Positions 17,335 to 25,389 of a DNA stretch of 47,372 nucleotides are shown piece after piece. This DNA comes from an uncultured Algibacter sp. GTDB lineage: Bacteria; Bacteroidota; Bacteroidia; Flavobacteriales; Flavobacteriaceae. The stretch spans positions 111,759 to 159,130 of the forward strand of contig NZ_CANKXK010000011.1 in the NCBI RefSeq assembly GCF_947487605.1, given 5' to 3'. The translations under genes were made by a program, and so were the position numbers. The notes under the pieces were generated by a model that was not told where the DNA came from, ran no database searches, and saw nothing but the letters and a program-made list of their open reading frames with translations. Positions within the stretch are counted from its first letter, which is position 1. Every line of letters starts with the position of its first letter.

Positions 17335-17437
17335 AAACTATGCCATTGCGCCAGCTCGCCTGTTCTCTAAAAATGTACACTGTACATTTTCTTTACGCTC
17401 TATCGCCCTGGGGAGGCTCTGGCTACGATCCTGTACC
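17284..17437 (+). repeat. 32-bp duplication of the yidD 3' end flanking a palindromic insert
   Basis: The 32 bases at 17284-17315 (coding for the end of YidD) recur identically at 17406-17437. The 90 bases between start CTGAAAAGG after copy 1, include ATTGCGCCAGCTCGCC, and centre on the palindrome AAAATGTACA-C-TGTACATTTT at 17370-17390. Copy 2 reads in frame to an alternative tail and a TAA. Confidence 0.8.
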
Positions 17438-17580
17438 CGATAATAATAAAAAGTAAAAAGCAATTTTTTGAATGTTTCTTTTTAGAGGCTGATTTGGGTG
17501 CTTACTTTATGTTTCACTCAAAAAATGCTTTTAACAAGTTTATTTTTGGTTGTTAACAAATATATATAAAATTATCCATG

Positions 17581-17610
17581 AAACGCAAATTTTATCGATT
17601 AAATGCGTTT
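17581..17610 (-). terminator. Hairpin downstream of pepD
   Basis: AAACGCA (17581-17587) pairs with TGCGTTT (17604-17610), a 7-bp stem with an AT-rich 16-base loop just past the pepD stop. No long T-run follows on the minus strand, so terminator function is uncertain. Confidence 0.35.
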
Positions 17611-17616
17611 TAGCGA

Positions 17617-19077
17617 TTATTTACTTGGAATCTCTTTCAAAATCTCTAAAACAAAATTCCAATACTTTTGAACCGATGAAATTTGAGCGCGTTCATCAGG
17701 CGAGTGTGCGCCTTTTATATTAGGTCCAAAACTAATCATATCCATCTCTGGGTAATTTTGCCCTAAAATACCACACTCTAAACCCGCATGACAAGCAGCA
17801 ACATGTGGTTTTTCACCGTTTAATTCCTCATATAACTTCGTCATAACTTTCAAAATTTCAGAGTCCATGTTTGGCGTCCATCCAGGATAATCTCCAGAAA
17901 GCGTCACTTCACAACCTGTTAATTCAAAAGTAGCACGAAGGGTATTGGCTAAATCCATTTTAGAACTTTCTACCGAAGATCGTGTTAAACAGCCCACCTT
18001 AATACTACAGTCCTTTACAATAACTCTTGCAATATTATTAGAAGTTTCAACCAAATCGGGAATATCTGCGCTCATTCTGTAAACACCATTAAGTGCTGTA
18101 TACATAGCCCTTGTAAAACCTTCTTGAACCCCTAAATCCATGATTGATTTTGGTGTTTCAATTTTCGAAACCTCAATTATCAAATCAGGTTCCATAGTTT
18201 TAAGCTCTTTCTTTATGGCATTGGAAAGTATATTAATTTCTAATAAAAAAGCGTCTTCATGAATAGCATCTATAGCAACTATCGCACTACTTTCTCGTGG
18301 TATGGCGTTTCGTAAACTACCACCATCAATTTCAGAAATTCTTAACCCATAATTTTCGAAACCATCAAACAATAAACGATTCAAAATTTTATTGGCGTTA
18401 CCCAAACCTTCATGAATTTGCATACCTGAGTGACCACCTTGTAAACCCTTAACCTCTATGTTATAGCCAATTTTAAACTCTGGTGTCTCCTCTTCCTCGT
18501 AACTTCTAGTCGCTGTAACGTCTATGCCTCCTGCGCACCCCACACCTATTTCATCATCTTCTTCGGTGTCTAGATTTAATAAAATACCTCCCGATAGCAA
18601 ACCGCCTTTTAACCCCATCGCACCTGTCATTCCGGTTTCTTCATCTATGGTAAATAGGGCTTCAATTGCTGGATGTGGAATATCTGTACTTTCTAAAATC
18701 GCCATAATAGTTGCTACTCCTAGCCCATTGTCTGCTCCTAATGTGGTTCCTTTTGCTCTTACCCAATCGCCATCTACATACATTTCAATACCTTGTGTAT
18801 CAAAATCAAAACTAGTATCTCCATTTTTTTGGTGTACCATATCTAAATGCGACTGCATAACTACAATGGTTCTATCTTCCATACCAGCTGTTGCAGGTTT
18901 TTTAATGATAACATTCCCAACTTCATCTTCAATGGTTTTTAAACCTAAGTTTTCACCAAAATCTTTCATAAAAGCGATTACACGTTCTTCTTTTTTTGAT
19001 GGTCTTGGTACAGCGTTTAAATCGGCAAATTTATTCCACAATGCTTTTGGTTCAAGTTGTCTTATTTCTGAATTCAT
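17617..19077 (-). CDS. pepD: Aminoacyl-histidine dipeptidase / cytosol non-specific dipeptidase (M20C)
   Basis: This metallo-dipeptidase cleaves Xaa-His and a range of other dipeptides in the cytoplasm. The 486 residues match PepD. Metal and catalytic motifs are H77-x-D79 (QSHLDMVHQKN), D116 in TLGADNGLG, E146-E147 in IDEETGMTGA, LDTEEDDEIGVGCAGG, and a late GAHSPDE. The lid domain includes GGHSGMQIHEGLGNANKIL. No signal peptide. It has a -7 box upstream and is divergent from the DUF3810 gene. Confidence 0.95.
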   Translation of the reverse strand: MNSEIRQLEPKALWNKFADLNAVPRPSKKEERVIAFMKDFGENLGLKTIEDEVGNVIIKKPATAGMEDRTIVVMQSHLDMVHQKNGDTSFDFDTQGIEMYVDGDWVRAKGTTLGADNGLGVATIMAILESTDIPHPAIEALFTIDEETGMTGAMGLKGGLLSGGILLNLDTEEDDEIGVGCAGGIDVTATRSYEEEETPEFKIGYNIEVKGLQGGHSGMQIHEGLGNANKILNRLLFDGFENYGLRISEIDGGSLRNAIPRESSAIVAIDAIHEDAFLLEINILSNAIKKELKTMEPDLIIEVSKIETPKSIMDLGVQEGFTRAMYTALNGVYRMSADIPDLVETSNNIARVIVKDCSIKVGCLTRSSVESSKMDLANTLRATFELTGCEVTLSGDYPGWTPNMDSEILKVMTKLYEELNGEKPHVAACHAGLECGILGQNYPEMDMISFGPNIKGAHSPDERAQISSVQKYWNFVLEILKEIPSK

Positions 19078-19098
19078 AATCTTAAAAATCTAATAAAA

Positions 19099-19106
19099 CA
19101 AAGATA
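19099..19106 (-). promoter_or_regulatory. -7 element for pepD
   Basis: TATCTTTG on the minus strand, 21 bases before the pepD ATG, in the divergent spacer with the DUF3810 gene. Confidence 0.5.
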
Positions 19107-19114
19107 CATTTTAC

Positions 19115-19147
19115 TTGAGAGGATTAATAAACATTTTCCTATTTTTG
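19115..19147 (+). promoter_or_regulatory. Possible promoter for DUF3810 gene, very close to ATG
   Basis: TTG (19115-19117), 22-base spacer, TATTTTTG (19140-19147). The ATG begins only 5 bases after the -7 box, which would give a leaderless or nearly leaderless mRNA. Confidence 0.4.
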
Positions 19148-19151
19148 ATTT

Positions 19152-20219
19152 ATGCTGAAGAAAACAAAATTAGTAATCGCACTAAGTATAGTTCCGCAAT
19201 ATTTACTTATAAAATTGCTTTCAAATTTCCCTGAATTTATTGAACACTATTACAGTAATGGACTATATCCTTTTCTATCAAAAATTTTTAGATATGTGTT
19301 TGGTTGGGTTCCATTTTCTTTTGGAGACATATTCTATGCTTTGGCTATTATATATTCTATTCGATGGTTTTATAAAAACAGAAAACGACTTAGAAAAGAT
19401 ACTAAAAATTGGGTTGTAGATATTTTTGCAGTTATTTCTATTATCTATTTTGCCTTTCATGTATTATGGGGAATTAATTATTATAGGTTACCATTACATA
19501 AGAATCTAAATTTAAAATCGGAATATTCGACCCAGCAATTAATAGATGTAACTAACAAGCTAATTGAAAAATCTAATTCAATACACTTAAAAATAACTGA
19601 TAACGATACGGTTAAAATAAATTTACCTTTAAGCAAAAGTGATATACTTAAGTTAGCCCCAAATGGTTACGAAAACTTAAAAGAACGCTTTCCGCATTTA
19701 GAATACCATCCAAGAAGTATAAAAAAATCATTATTTAGTTACCCCTTGACATATATGGGGTTTAGTGGTTATTTAAATCCGTTAACAAACGAAGCGCAGG
19801 TAGATGGTATTATTCCTGTTTTTAAATTCCCAACGACGACTTCTCATGAAATGGCTCACCAACTAGGTTATGCTGCTGAAAATGAAGCTAATTTTATTGG
19901 CTTTATGGCTGCTACAAATCATGATAATATTTATTTTAAATATGCTGGATACACTTTTGGTTTACGTTTTTGCCTAAATGAAATTTATATGAGAGACGAA
20001 TGTTTGTTTGAAGACATGGCCGCCGATGTAAATAAAGGCATCCTAAAAAACTATAAAGAAACTCGTGAGTTCTGGGAAGCTCATAAAAACCCAGTAGAAC
20101 CATTCTTTAAACTTTTTTACGGTAATTTTTTAAAAGCCAACAATCAAGGTAAAGGTATGGAAAGCTACAGCTATGTTGTTGCTTTATTAGTAAACTATAT
20201 CGAAAATCATTCCTTATAA
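19152..20219 (+). CDS. DUF3810 membrane protein with HEMAH metalloprotease motif
   Basis: The 355-residue protein has about three N-terminal hydrophobic segments (8-24, 55-70, 86-107), then an extracytoplasmic or cytoplasmic domain containing H232-E-M-A-H236 followed by ENEANFIGF, which supplies a plausible third zinc ligand. This is the DUF3810 family of Bacteroidota and Firmicutes, thought to be zincin-like but without a known substrate. The start places the first membrane helix at the N-terminus. It converges with the next lipoprotein gene, whose stop is 2 bp away. Confidence 0.85.
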   Translation: MLKKTKLVIALSIVPQYLLIKLLSNFPEFIEHYYSNGLYPFLSKIFRYVFGWVPFSFGDIFYALAIIYSIRWFYKNRKRLRKDTKNWVVDIFAVISIIYFAFHVLWGINYYRLPLHKNLNLKSEYSTQQLIDVTNKLIEKSNSIHLKITDNDTVKINLPLSKSDILKLAPNGYENLKERFPHLEYHPRSIKKSLFSYPLTYMGFSGYLNPLTNEAQVDGIIPVFKFPTTTSHEMAHQLGYAAENEANFIGFMAATNHDNIYFKYAGYTFGLRFCLNEIYMRDECLFEDMAADVNKGILKNYKETREFWEAHKNPVEPFFKLFYGNFLKANNQGKGMESYSYVVALLVNYIENHSL

Positions 20220-20221
20220 CA

Positions 20222-21010
20222 TTACTCTACAAGTGTCGCACCTTCGGGAACTTCAAAAATTTCAGAATCAGGTTTTTCTTTTGAAAGTTTCGCATCAATA
20301 AACTTTAAATCGCTAGCTTTTACAGTAGGCATATTATTTTCGTATTTATACCATGTTAATGTTTCTGGCAATAACAAGCCATCTATAGTTTCCCAATTGC
20401 TATATTTTATAAACTTAAACGTTTTACTTTTTTCTTTAGAAAAATAGGTAACCGTATAACTTAACCAAACCATTTTGTATGTTTCGGCATCATAATACAA
20501 CACATACTCATCATCTGGTGATTCGCCTACTCCTGCATCATAAGAAATTTTAATACCTGGATACGTTTTGCCTTCAAAAACCAAGGGATTAGTATCTTTA
20601 TATATAATACCGTCATCTGCCAAAACAAATGGCATCGCATAAAAATAGAACATTAAATTATAATAAAACCTTGGATTTTCTTTAAATGCTGTACTGTCTT
20701 TACTTTGTAACCAAACATCTTTACCATTAAAACCAAGTGTATGTTTAGGCATTTCTATTAAAGATTTTCTGTTTTTTATGTTAGTAGTAGTTACTTCATT
20801 TCCATTTGCTCTTTCTATGGTAAACTCTGTTAATTTCATTGTATTCCATACATCTAAACCACCATGAGCATCAAATATTTTTGTAATATTCTCTGGGTAG
20901 ATGCTTGTTGTTACGTCTAGGTTTTCTTCAGAATAATCTACTGTTGGTGTTGTTTTGTTTTTACAGCAGAATATTGAAATTACACTAATTAAGAAGAGTG
21001 TTTTTTTCAT
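20222..21010 (-). CDS. Lipoprotein, DUF6503-like
   Basis: The 262-residue product has a signal MKKTLFLISVISIFCC with a lipobox Cys at 15 or 16. The mature part has ITKIFDAHGGLDVWNTMK, then FTIERANG, a LIEMPKHTLGFNGKDVWL strand and repeated beta-rich segments. I think it belongs to DUF6503 (the AHGGLDxWN motif), a family of Bacteroidota outer-membrane-associated lipoproteins of unknown role, possibly with a LolA-like fold. It is transcribed alone on the minus strand, with no promoter match that I trust. Confidence 0.7.
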   Translation of the reverse strand: MKKTLFLISVISIFCCKNKTTPTVDYSEENLDVTTSIYPENITKIFDAHGGLDVWNTMKLTEFTIERANGNEVTTTNIKNRKSLIEMPKHTLGFNGKDVWLQSKDSTAFKENPRFYYNLMFYFYAMPFVLADDGIIYKDTNPLVFEGKTYPGIKISYDAGVGESPDDEYVLYYDAETYKMVWLSYTVTYFSKEKSKTFKFIKYSNWETIDGLLLPETLTWYKYENNMPTVKASDLKFIDAKLSKEKPDSEIFEVPEGATLVE

Positions 21011-21078
21011 TTTAGTGTTTCTTAAATTTTATGATTTAGTATATCTATCTTATGGCGAACAAATTACAATAAAAAAAG

Positions 21079-21103
21079 CTTCAGATAACATCCGAAGTTT
21101 TTT
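21079..21103 (-). terminator. Terminator after T9SS-secreted protein gene
   Basis: The stem CTTCAGAT (21079-21086)/ATCCGAAG (21090-21097) has one G-U pair on the minus transcript and a 3-base loop. It is followed on the minus strand by seven T and on the plus strand by six T, so it could act both ways. Confidence 0.7.
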
Positions 21104-21125
21104 ATCAACTTAAATTAATGCCTCA

Positions 21126-22064
21126 TTATTTCTTACATAGCCTTTTAATGTGCTCTTCTGTGTCATTGTCCACTTTTACAAAATACACACCAATCTTTAA
21201 GGAGGATATATTAAATTTATAAGTGTTGTGCTTTAGTTCATCTTTGAAATCTAAAACTAGCTTTCCTTGAATATCGTAAACTTTAATTTTTGTTTCATGA
21301 GATAAAGCTCTACCAAAGCTTAAGTTAACTAAATCGCTTGCTGGGTTTGGGTAAAGCAACACTCCTATACCATCAAAAGAATTGATACTCAAAGAATTTG
21401 AAGCAATAAGTTTCATCTCATGAACACTAAAACAACCTATATGAAAATCTGGTGTTGCTCGCACATATATGGTTTGCTCATTAGGAACAGTATTTACATA
21501 ATTACCGTAAATTGCATTCTCATCATTTAAAGCATCATTTTCTGTTTCATGAAACGTAACGTAAGTATATAAGAAATTTGAAGATGAAGCTATTTCCGTA
21601 CCTTTAACATCTAAGTCAAAAGTAGCAAAACCATTATCATCTTCATCTAATACTTCAAAATTTGAAACAGAAACCGACGGAGGTTCTGCTCCTTTTACTT
21701 CGCAAAAAACATTTACAAGAACAGGCAATCCTGATTCTAGGGGTTCTGCCCTTGCATATATAAATTCTCCTTCTTCACCATAAGTCATATAAACCTTATA
21801 AGCTTCGGGGTTATCTATTACATTAATACCTAAATTGGCATCATCCATACTATTATAATGTGTAGGAGTTTTGTACTTAGATGGATCTGCAAAAGTATAG
21901 CAAAAGGGATAAGTATCATTTAATTGGGTTAAATCAATAAGTACAGATTGATCAATTGACGAGCCATCATCACATTCGGTTAAAGATGTAATTCCACAAG
22001 GAACTTGAGAGTTTATGACCATTGAACATAAAATCATTAACATGAATAGTAAACTTTGCTTCAT
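21126..22064 (-). CDS. T9SS type A sorting domain-containing secreted protein
   Basis: The 312-residue protein has a signal peptide (MKQSLLFMLMILCSMVINSQ). Its mature region is Asp/Glu-rich and contains one domain of the kind seen in Bacteroidota adhesins (FEVLDEDDNGFATFDLDVKG, then TYVTFHETENDAL). A C-terminal sorting domain starts near 228: GVLLYPNPASDLVNLSF, IKVYDIQGKLV, and GVYFVKVD. The sorting domain directs export through the type IX system and anchoring or release at the surface. The substrate or partner is unknown. It overlaps no gene when the SpoU methyltransferase starts at 22101. Confidence 0.85.
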   Translation of the reverse strand: MKQSLLFMLMILCSMVINSQVPCGITSLTECDDGSSIDQSVLIDLTQLNDTYPFCYTFADPSKYKTPTHYNSMDDANLGINVIDNPEAYKVYMTYGEEGEFIYARAEPLESGLPVLVNVFCEVKGAEPPSVSVSNFEVLDEDDNGFATFDLDVKGTEIASSSNFLYTYVTFHETENDALNDENAIYGNYVNTVPNEQTIYVRATPDFHIGCFSVHEMKLIASNSLSINSFDGIGVLLYPNPASDLVNLSFGRALSHETKIKVYDIQGKLVLDFKDELKHNTYKFNISSLKIGVYFVKVDNDTEEHIKRLCKK

Positions 22065-22071
22065 AATAACT

Positions 22072-22079
22072 TAAATTTG
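22072..22079 (+). promoter_or_regulatory. -7 element for SpoU methyltransferase gene
   Basis: TAAATTTG matches TAnnTTTG, 21 bases before the TTG at 22101. It lies downstream of the earlier in-frame TTG at 22056 and therefore favours the later start. No well-spaced -33 TTG. Confidence 0.45.
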
Positions 22080-22100
22080 CATTATAAAATTAGTAAAAAA

Positions 22101-22901
22101 TTGCCTACAAAGTTAATTACTAGTACACAAAACGCTTTTATTCGTCAACTCGCACAATTAAAAGATAAATCGCGCGAACGTAAAAAAACTGGCACTTTCA
22201 TAATTGAAGGTGTACGCGAAATTTCTTTAGCCTTAAAAGGTGGTTATGAGTTTGAAACAATACTAATCTATTCTGAATTATTTTCTTTAGAACAGCTAAA
22301 CAACTTAACAAATCAACAACTCAACATCATTGAAATTTCAAAAGAAATCTATCAAAAATTAGCTTATCGTGGAACTACTGAAGGTATTATAGCTATTGCA
22401 AAATCAAAAAAAAATTATTTAACTGATTTAACGTTTAAAAACGAAAACCCTCTAATTTTAATAGCAGAAGCTCCTGAAAAACCTGGAAACATTGGTGCCA
22501 TTTTAAGAACTGCTGATGCCGCAAATGTGGATGCTGTCATTATTGCAAATCCTAAAACAGATTTATACAATCCTAATATTATTCGCTCTAGCGTGGGTTG
22601 TTTATTTACAAATAACATCGCTACAGGAACTACTACAGAGATTATTAAATTTCTTAAGGGTGAAAATATAAATATTTACTGTGCGGCTCTAGAAGTATCA
22701 GTGGGTTATCATACACTGAATTATACTAAACCAACTGCCATTGTTGTAGGCACAGAAGCTACTGGACTAAGTAGTGAGTGGTTAGAAAACGCGACTCAAA
22801 ATATTATAATCCCTATGCAAGGTGAAATTGATTCTATGAATGTTTCTGTAGCTGCTGGAATTCTTATTTTTGAAGCCAAAAGACAAAGAGATTTTTTATG
22901 A
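22101..22901 (+). CDS. SpoU/TrmH-family RNA 2'-O-methyltransferase
   Basis: The 266-residue SPOUT-fold methyltransferase probably modifies a 23S rRNA or tRNA ribose. An N-terminal substrate-binding region (ITSTQNAFIRQLAQLKDKSR, then GTFIIEGVREISLAL) is followed by the knotted domain: EAPEKPGNIGAILRTADAA (motif 1), IRSSVGCLF, VVGTEATGLS (motif 2) and IPMQGEIDSMNVSVAAGIL (motif 3). I take the TTG at 22101 (giving PTKLITSTQNAF) because relatives begin there and a promoter box lies just upstream. A longer frame from a TTG at 22056 would overlap the divergent gene. The exact target nucleotide is unknown. Confidence 0.9.
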   Translation: MPTKLITSTQNAFIRQLAQLKDKSRERKKTGTFIIEGVREISLALKGGYEFETILIYSELFSLEQLNNLTNQQLNIIEISKEIYQKLAYRGTTEGIIAIAKSKKNYLTDLTFKNENPLILIAEAPEKPGNIGAILRTADAANVDAVIIANPKTDLYNPNIIRSSVGCLFTNNIATGTTTEIIKFLKGENINIYCAALEVSVGYHTLNYTKPTAIVVGTEATGLSSEWLENATQNIIIPMQGEIDSMNVSVAAGILIFEAKRQRDFL

Positions 22902-22989
22902 AAATCTCAAAAAACAAATTACAAAAACTAAATTACAAATACGCTACGCTTTGGAATTTAGCGTTTTAAATATTGGAATTTTTTATTTT

Positions 22990-24222
22990 ATGAATTCAAC
23001 TACCCTATTTTACATCATCATCGCCATTATTGTTATCAATTTTATAGTTGATAAGGTTTTAGATGCTTTAAACGCAAAACATTTTAACGATAAACTTCCT
23101 AATGAGTTACAAGATGTTTATGATGAAGTTGAATATAAAAAATCACAAAACTATAAAGCTACTAATTACAAATTTGGATTACTAACTTCTACTTTTTCTA
23201 TCATTCTAACTTTAGGGTTTTTAATTTTTGATGGTTTTAAATTTGTAGATAATATTGCTAGAGCTTATAGTGAAAACCCAATTATTGTTGCGCTTATTTT
23301 CTTTGGAATTATTATGATTGGCAGCGATATTTTAACCACACCGTTTTCATATTACAGCACTTTTGTTATTGAAGAAAAATTCGGGTTTAATAAAACGACT
23401 GTAAAAACATTTTTCTTAGATAAAATTAAAGGTTGGTTGATGATGGCTATTGTTGGCGGTGGCATTTTAGCACTAATCATGTGGTTTTACGAGACTATAG
23501 GAAAACATTTTTGGCTCTATGCTTGGGGACTTATTGCTGTTTTTTCCTTATTTATGAATATGTTTTATTCTAAATTGATTGTACCGCTTTTTAATAAACA
23601 AACCCCTTTAGAAGATGGTACTTTACGAGATAAAATTTCAGCATACGCTAAAACGGTTGGTTTTAAATTAGATAAGATTTTTGTAATTGATGGCTCTAAA
23701 CGCAGCACCAAAGCTAATGCTTATTTTTCGGGTTTTGGTAGTGAAAAACGTGTAACACTTTACGATACATTAATTAATGATTTAGACGATGAAGAAATTG
23801 TTGCTGTTCTTGCTCACGAAGTGGGACATTATAAAAAGAAGCATATCATTTTTAATTTGTTTGCATCTATTTTATTAACTGGATTGACGCTTTATATTTT
23901 ATCGCTGTTTATATCGAATCCGCTATTATCGCAAGCTTTGGGCGTTGAGACACCAAGTTTTCATATTGGGTTGATTGCTTTTGGACTCCTCTACTCGCCT
24001 ATTTCTGAAATAACAGGGTTGATTATGAATGTGTTTTCTAGGAAATTTGAATATCAAGCAGATGATTATGCCAAAAACACCTATAAAGGTGAACCTTTAA
24101 TTACCTCTCTTAAAAAGCTTTCCAAAAATAGTTTGAGTAATTTAACACCACATCCTGCCTATGTGTTTATGCACTATTCGCATCCTACGCTTTTAAAACG
24201 CATTGGGAATTTGAAGAAGTAG
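22990..24222 (+). CDS. M48 family metallopeptidase (Ste24/CAAX-type)
   Basis: This 410-residue polytopic zinc protease has an N-terminal membrane segment (LFYIIIAIIVINFIVDKVLDALN), several more helices to about 200, and then the catalytic H276-E-V-G-H280 in VLAHEVGHYKKKH. A downstream EYQADDYA supplies the third ligand, and the protein ends with the typical HPAYVFMHYSHPTLLKRI. The organisation is that of Ste24 endopeptidases; in bacteria these may help envelope quality control. I start at the ATG at 22990. An earlier in-frame ATG at 22870 lies inside the previous gene and would add 40 residues not typical of the family. Confidence 0.92.
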   Translation: MNSTTLFYIIIAIIVINFIVDKVLDALNAKHFNDKLPNELQDVYDEVEYKKSQNYKATNYKFGLLTSTFSIILTLGFLIFDGFKFVDNIARAYSENPIIVALIFFGIIMIGSDILTTPFSYYSTFVIEEKFGFNKTTVKTFFLDKIKGWLMMAIVGGGILALIMWFYETIGKHFWLYAWGLIAVFSLFMNMFYSKLIVPLFNKQTPLEDGTLRDKISAYAKTVGFKLDKIFVIDGSKRSTKANAYFSGFGSEKRVTLYDTLINDLDDEEIVAVLAHEVGHYKKKHIIFNLFASILLTGLTLYILSLFISNPLLSQALGVETPSFHIGLIAFGLLYSPISEITGLIMNVFSRKFEYQADDYAKNTYKGEPLITSLKKLSKNSLSNLTPHPAYVFMHYSHPTLLKRIGNLKK

Positions 24223-24282
24223 GTTTGTGTTGGGTAAATATATTTTAAGTCATTAAGGATAAGAGTCTACAAAAGAAATAAC

Positions 24283-24969
24283 CTATTTTTTATTATCTAT
24301 TTTATTCGATATATCATCTAATTTACGTTCAATGTCCTCCAAATTTGTTGAACCATATTCTCTAAAACTCCACAACTTTCTGGCGATCGTATCGAGTTTA
24401 TCATTGTCATCATAACTATAACCTCCATCCCAATTTATTGCTCCATAAATTCGACTCACAATTGTTTCTGCCAAATTATCATCATCTTGAATAAGTCTTG
24501 TTGTGGTTGCAACAGTTACTGGAGAATCTGGAATGTGACCATTCTCTATCTCCTTAATTTGTTCTTCAATTTGTTTTTTTGCATTCTCTACATCATCTAA
24601 ATCCTTTATATCTACCTGAATTGTTCTAATTCCTGCTAAATCAAATGGTATTTTTTGGCCTTTTTTAATAACCTGAATGTATGGCTTTCTACTTGCATGT
24701 CTTAGAGCTAATTCATAAAACACATTAGGGTTTTGATCTGTTAAATCAGCTATAACTAGGGAGCTTTCTAAAATTAAATTTATAATTTGTGTTGTAATTA
24801 ATCCAACTTTTGCAACTTGGTCAGCTCTAATAGTATTATACTGCTTGGAATCTAAAACGGGTTTAAAAACATGATTCAGCAATTTGTCTGAATGTTTCCT
24901 CTCATCAGAATTTTCTTTTCCAATAGGACAAATAATAAAACAATCATCACTAAATATTTTTTCGCTCAT
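24283..24969 (-). CDS. Nucleoside 2-deoxyribosyltransferase-like / TIR-like fold protein
   Basis: The 228-residue soluble protein has a flavodoxin-type N-terminal half: CFIICPIG (10-17), SDKLLNHVFKPVL, IRADQVAKVGLITTQIINLI, LVIADLTDQNPNVFYELALRH (71-91) with Asp75, Asp78, Asn80 and Glu86, and KPYIQVIKKG. These resemble nucleoside deoxyribosyltransferases and the related TIR-like NAD-handling proteins often seen near defence genes. The C-terminal part (KLDTIARKLWSFREYG, then IERKLDDISNKID) is helical or coiled. It stands alone between housekeeping genes, divergent from a gene-free spacer. It has its own -7 box and no recognisable partner. The function is inferred from fold similarity only. Confidence 0.7.
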   Translation of the reverse strand: MSEKIFSDDCFIICPIGKENSDERKHSDKLLNHVFKPVLDSKQYNTIRADQVAKVGLITTQIINLILESSLVIADLTDQNPNVFYELALRHASRKPYIQVIKKGQKIPFDLAGIRTIQVDIKDLDDVENAKKQIEEQIKEIENGHIPDSPVTVATTTRLIQDDDNLAETIVSRIYGAINWDGGYSYDDNDKLDTIARKLWSFREYGSTNLEDIERKLDDISNKIDNKK

Positions 24970-24988
24970 AAACCTAAAGTATTTATTT

Positions 24989-24996
24989 CAAAAGTA
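24989..24996 (-). promoter_or_regulatory. -7 element for NDT-like gene
   Basis: Minus strand TACTTTTG, 19 bases from the ATG at 24969. No -33 TTG seen. Confidence 0.45.
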
Positions 24997-25255
24997 ATCT
25001 AAATAATAGAATTGAAGAAAGAAGTAGGCTACAACAACATATCACATGAACCCCTTAAAAACAAAAATAACCTTCTAATTAAAATATAAAATGGTAAATG
25101 ACTCCGTTAACAATTGAATGTCTGTTTGATTTCCCGACGTGTAGTGAAAGCGTGTTAAAATGCCCAAAAGAATTAAATTTCAAATCCCAAAATCTAAATT
25201 CCAAACCTCTAATCAGCAATCGAAAATCGTTAATCGCCAATCAAAAATAATAATG
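24997..25255. other. Gene-free AT-rich spacer with degenerate short repeats
   Basis: I see no gene here. From about 25160 it consists of words such as TTTCAAATCCC, AAATTCCAAAC, AATCAGCAATC, AATCGTTAATC and GCCAATC repeated with variation, the sort of decayed repeat text common between flavobacterial genes. A similar string lies at about 22905-22975. A 65-codon frame across it is not credible. Confidence 0.5.
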
Positions 25256-25263
25256 TATCTTTG
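25256..25263 (+). promoter_or_regulatory. -7 element for DEAD-box helicase gene
   Basis: TATCTTTG, a perfect TAnnTTTG, predicts transcription from about 25269 and hence a roughly 120-base leader before the ATG at 25390. Confidence 0.6.
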
Positions 25264-25270
25264 CCGCTTG

Positions 25271-25360
25271 AAACTCAAGACGAGTTTAAATTCCTCAGAG
25301 AGAGGATGTGTTACTAGAAGTTTAGGTTTAAGTATGTCGATTCACTTCTTTATGTAACAC
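25271..25360 (+). promoter_or_regulatory. Structured 5' leader of the DEAD-box helicase mRNA
   Basis: Three hairpins can be drawn in order: AAACTC (25271-25276)/GAGTTT (25282-25287); CCTC/GAGG (25293-25305); and a long one with GTGTTAC (25308-25314) pairing GTAACAC (25354-25360) and AGAAGT (25316-25321) pairing ACTTCT (25344-25349). A cold-sensing or autoregulatory role is inferred from the gene it precedes. Confidence 0.5.
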
Positions 25361-25389
25361 TGCATAATAAATCGCATACATTAATTAAA

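Noticed and set aside
22056-22100. Extended N-terminus of the SpoU methyltransferase
   Set aside because: It would start inside the divergent gene and upstream of the -7 box at 22072, and the added residues are not family-like.
25160-25255. CRISPR-like periodic text in the spacer before the helicase gene
   Set aside because: The words are short, unequal and irregularly spaced, with no constant repeat length and no cas genes.
25160-25357. 65-codon plus-strand frame before the helicase gene
   Set aside because: It runs through degenerate spacer repeats and across the helicase promoter and leader. The predicted peptide has no family features.
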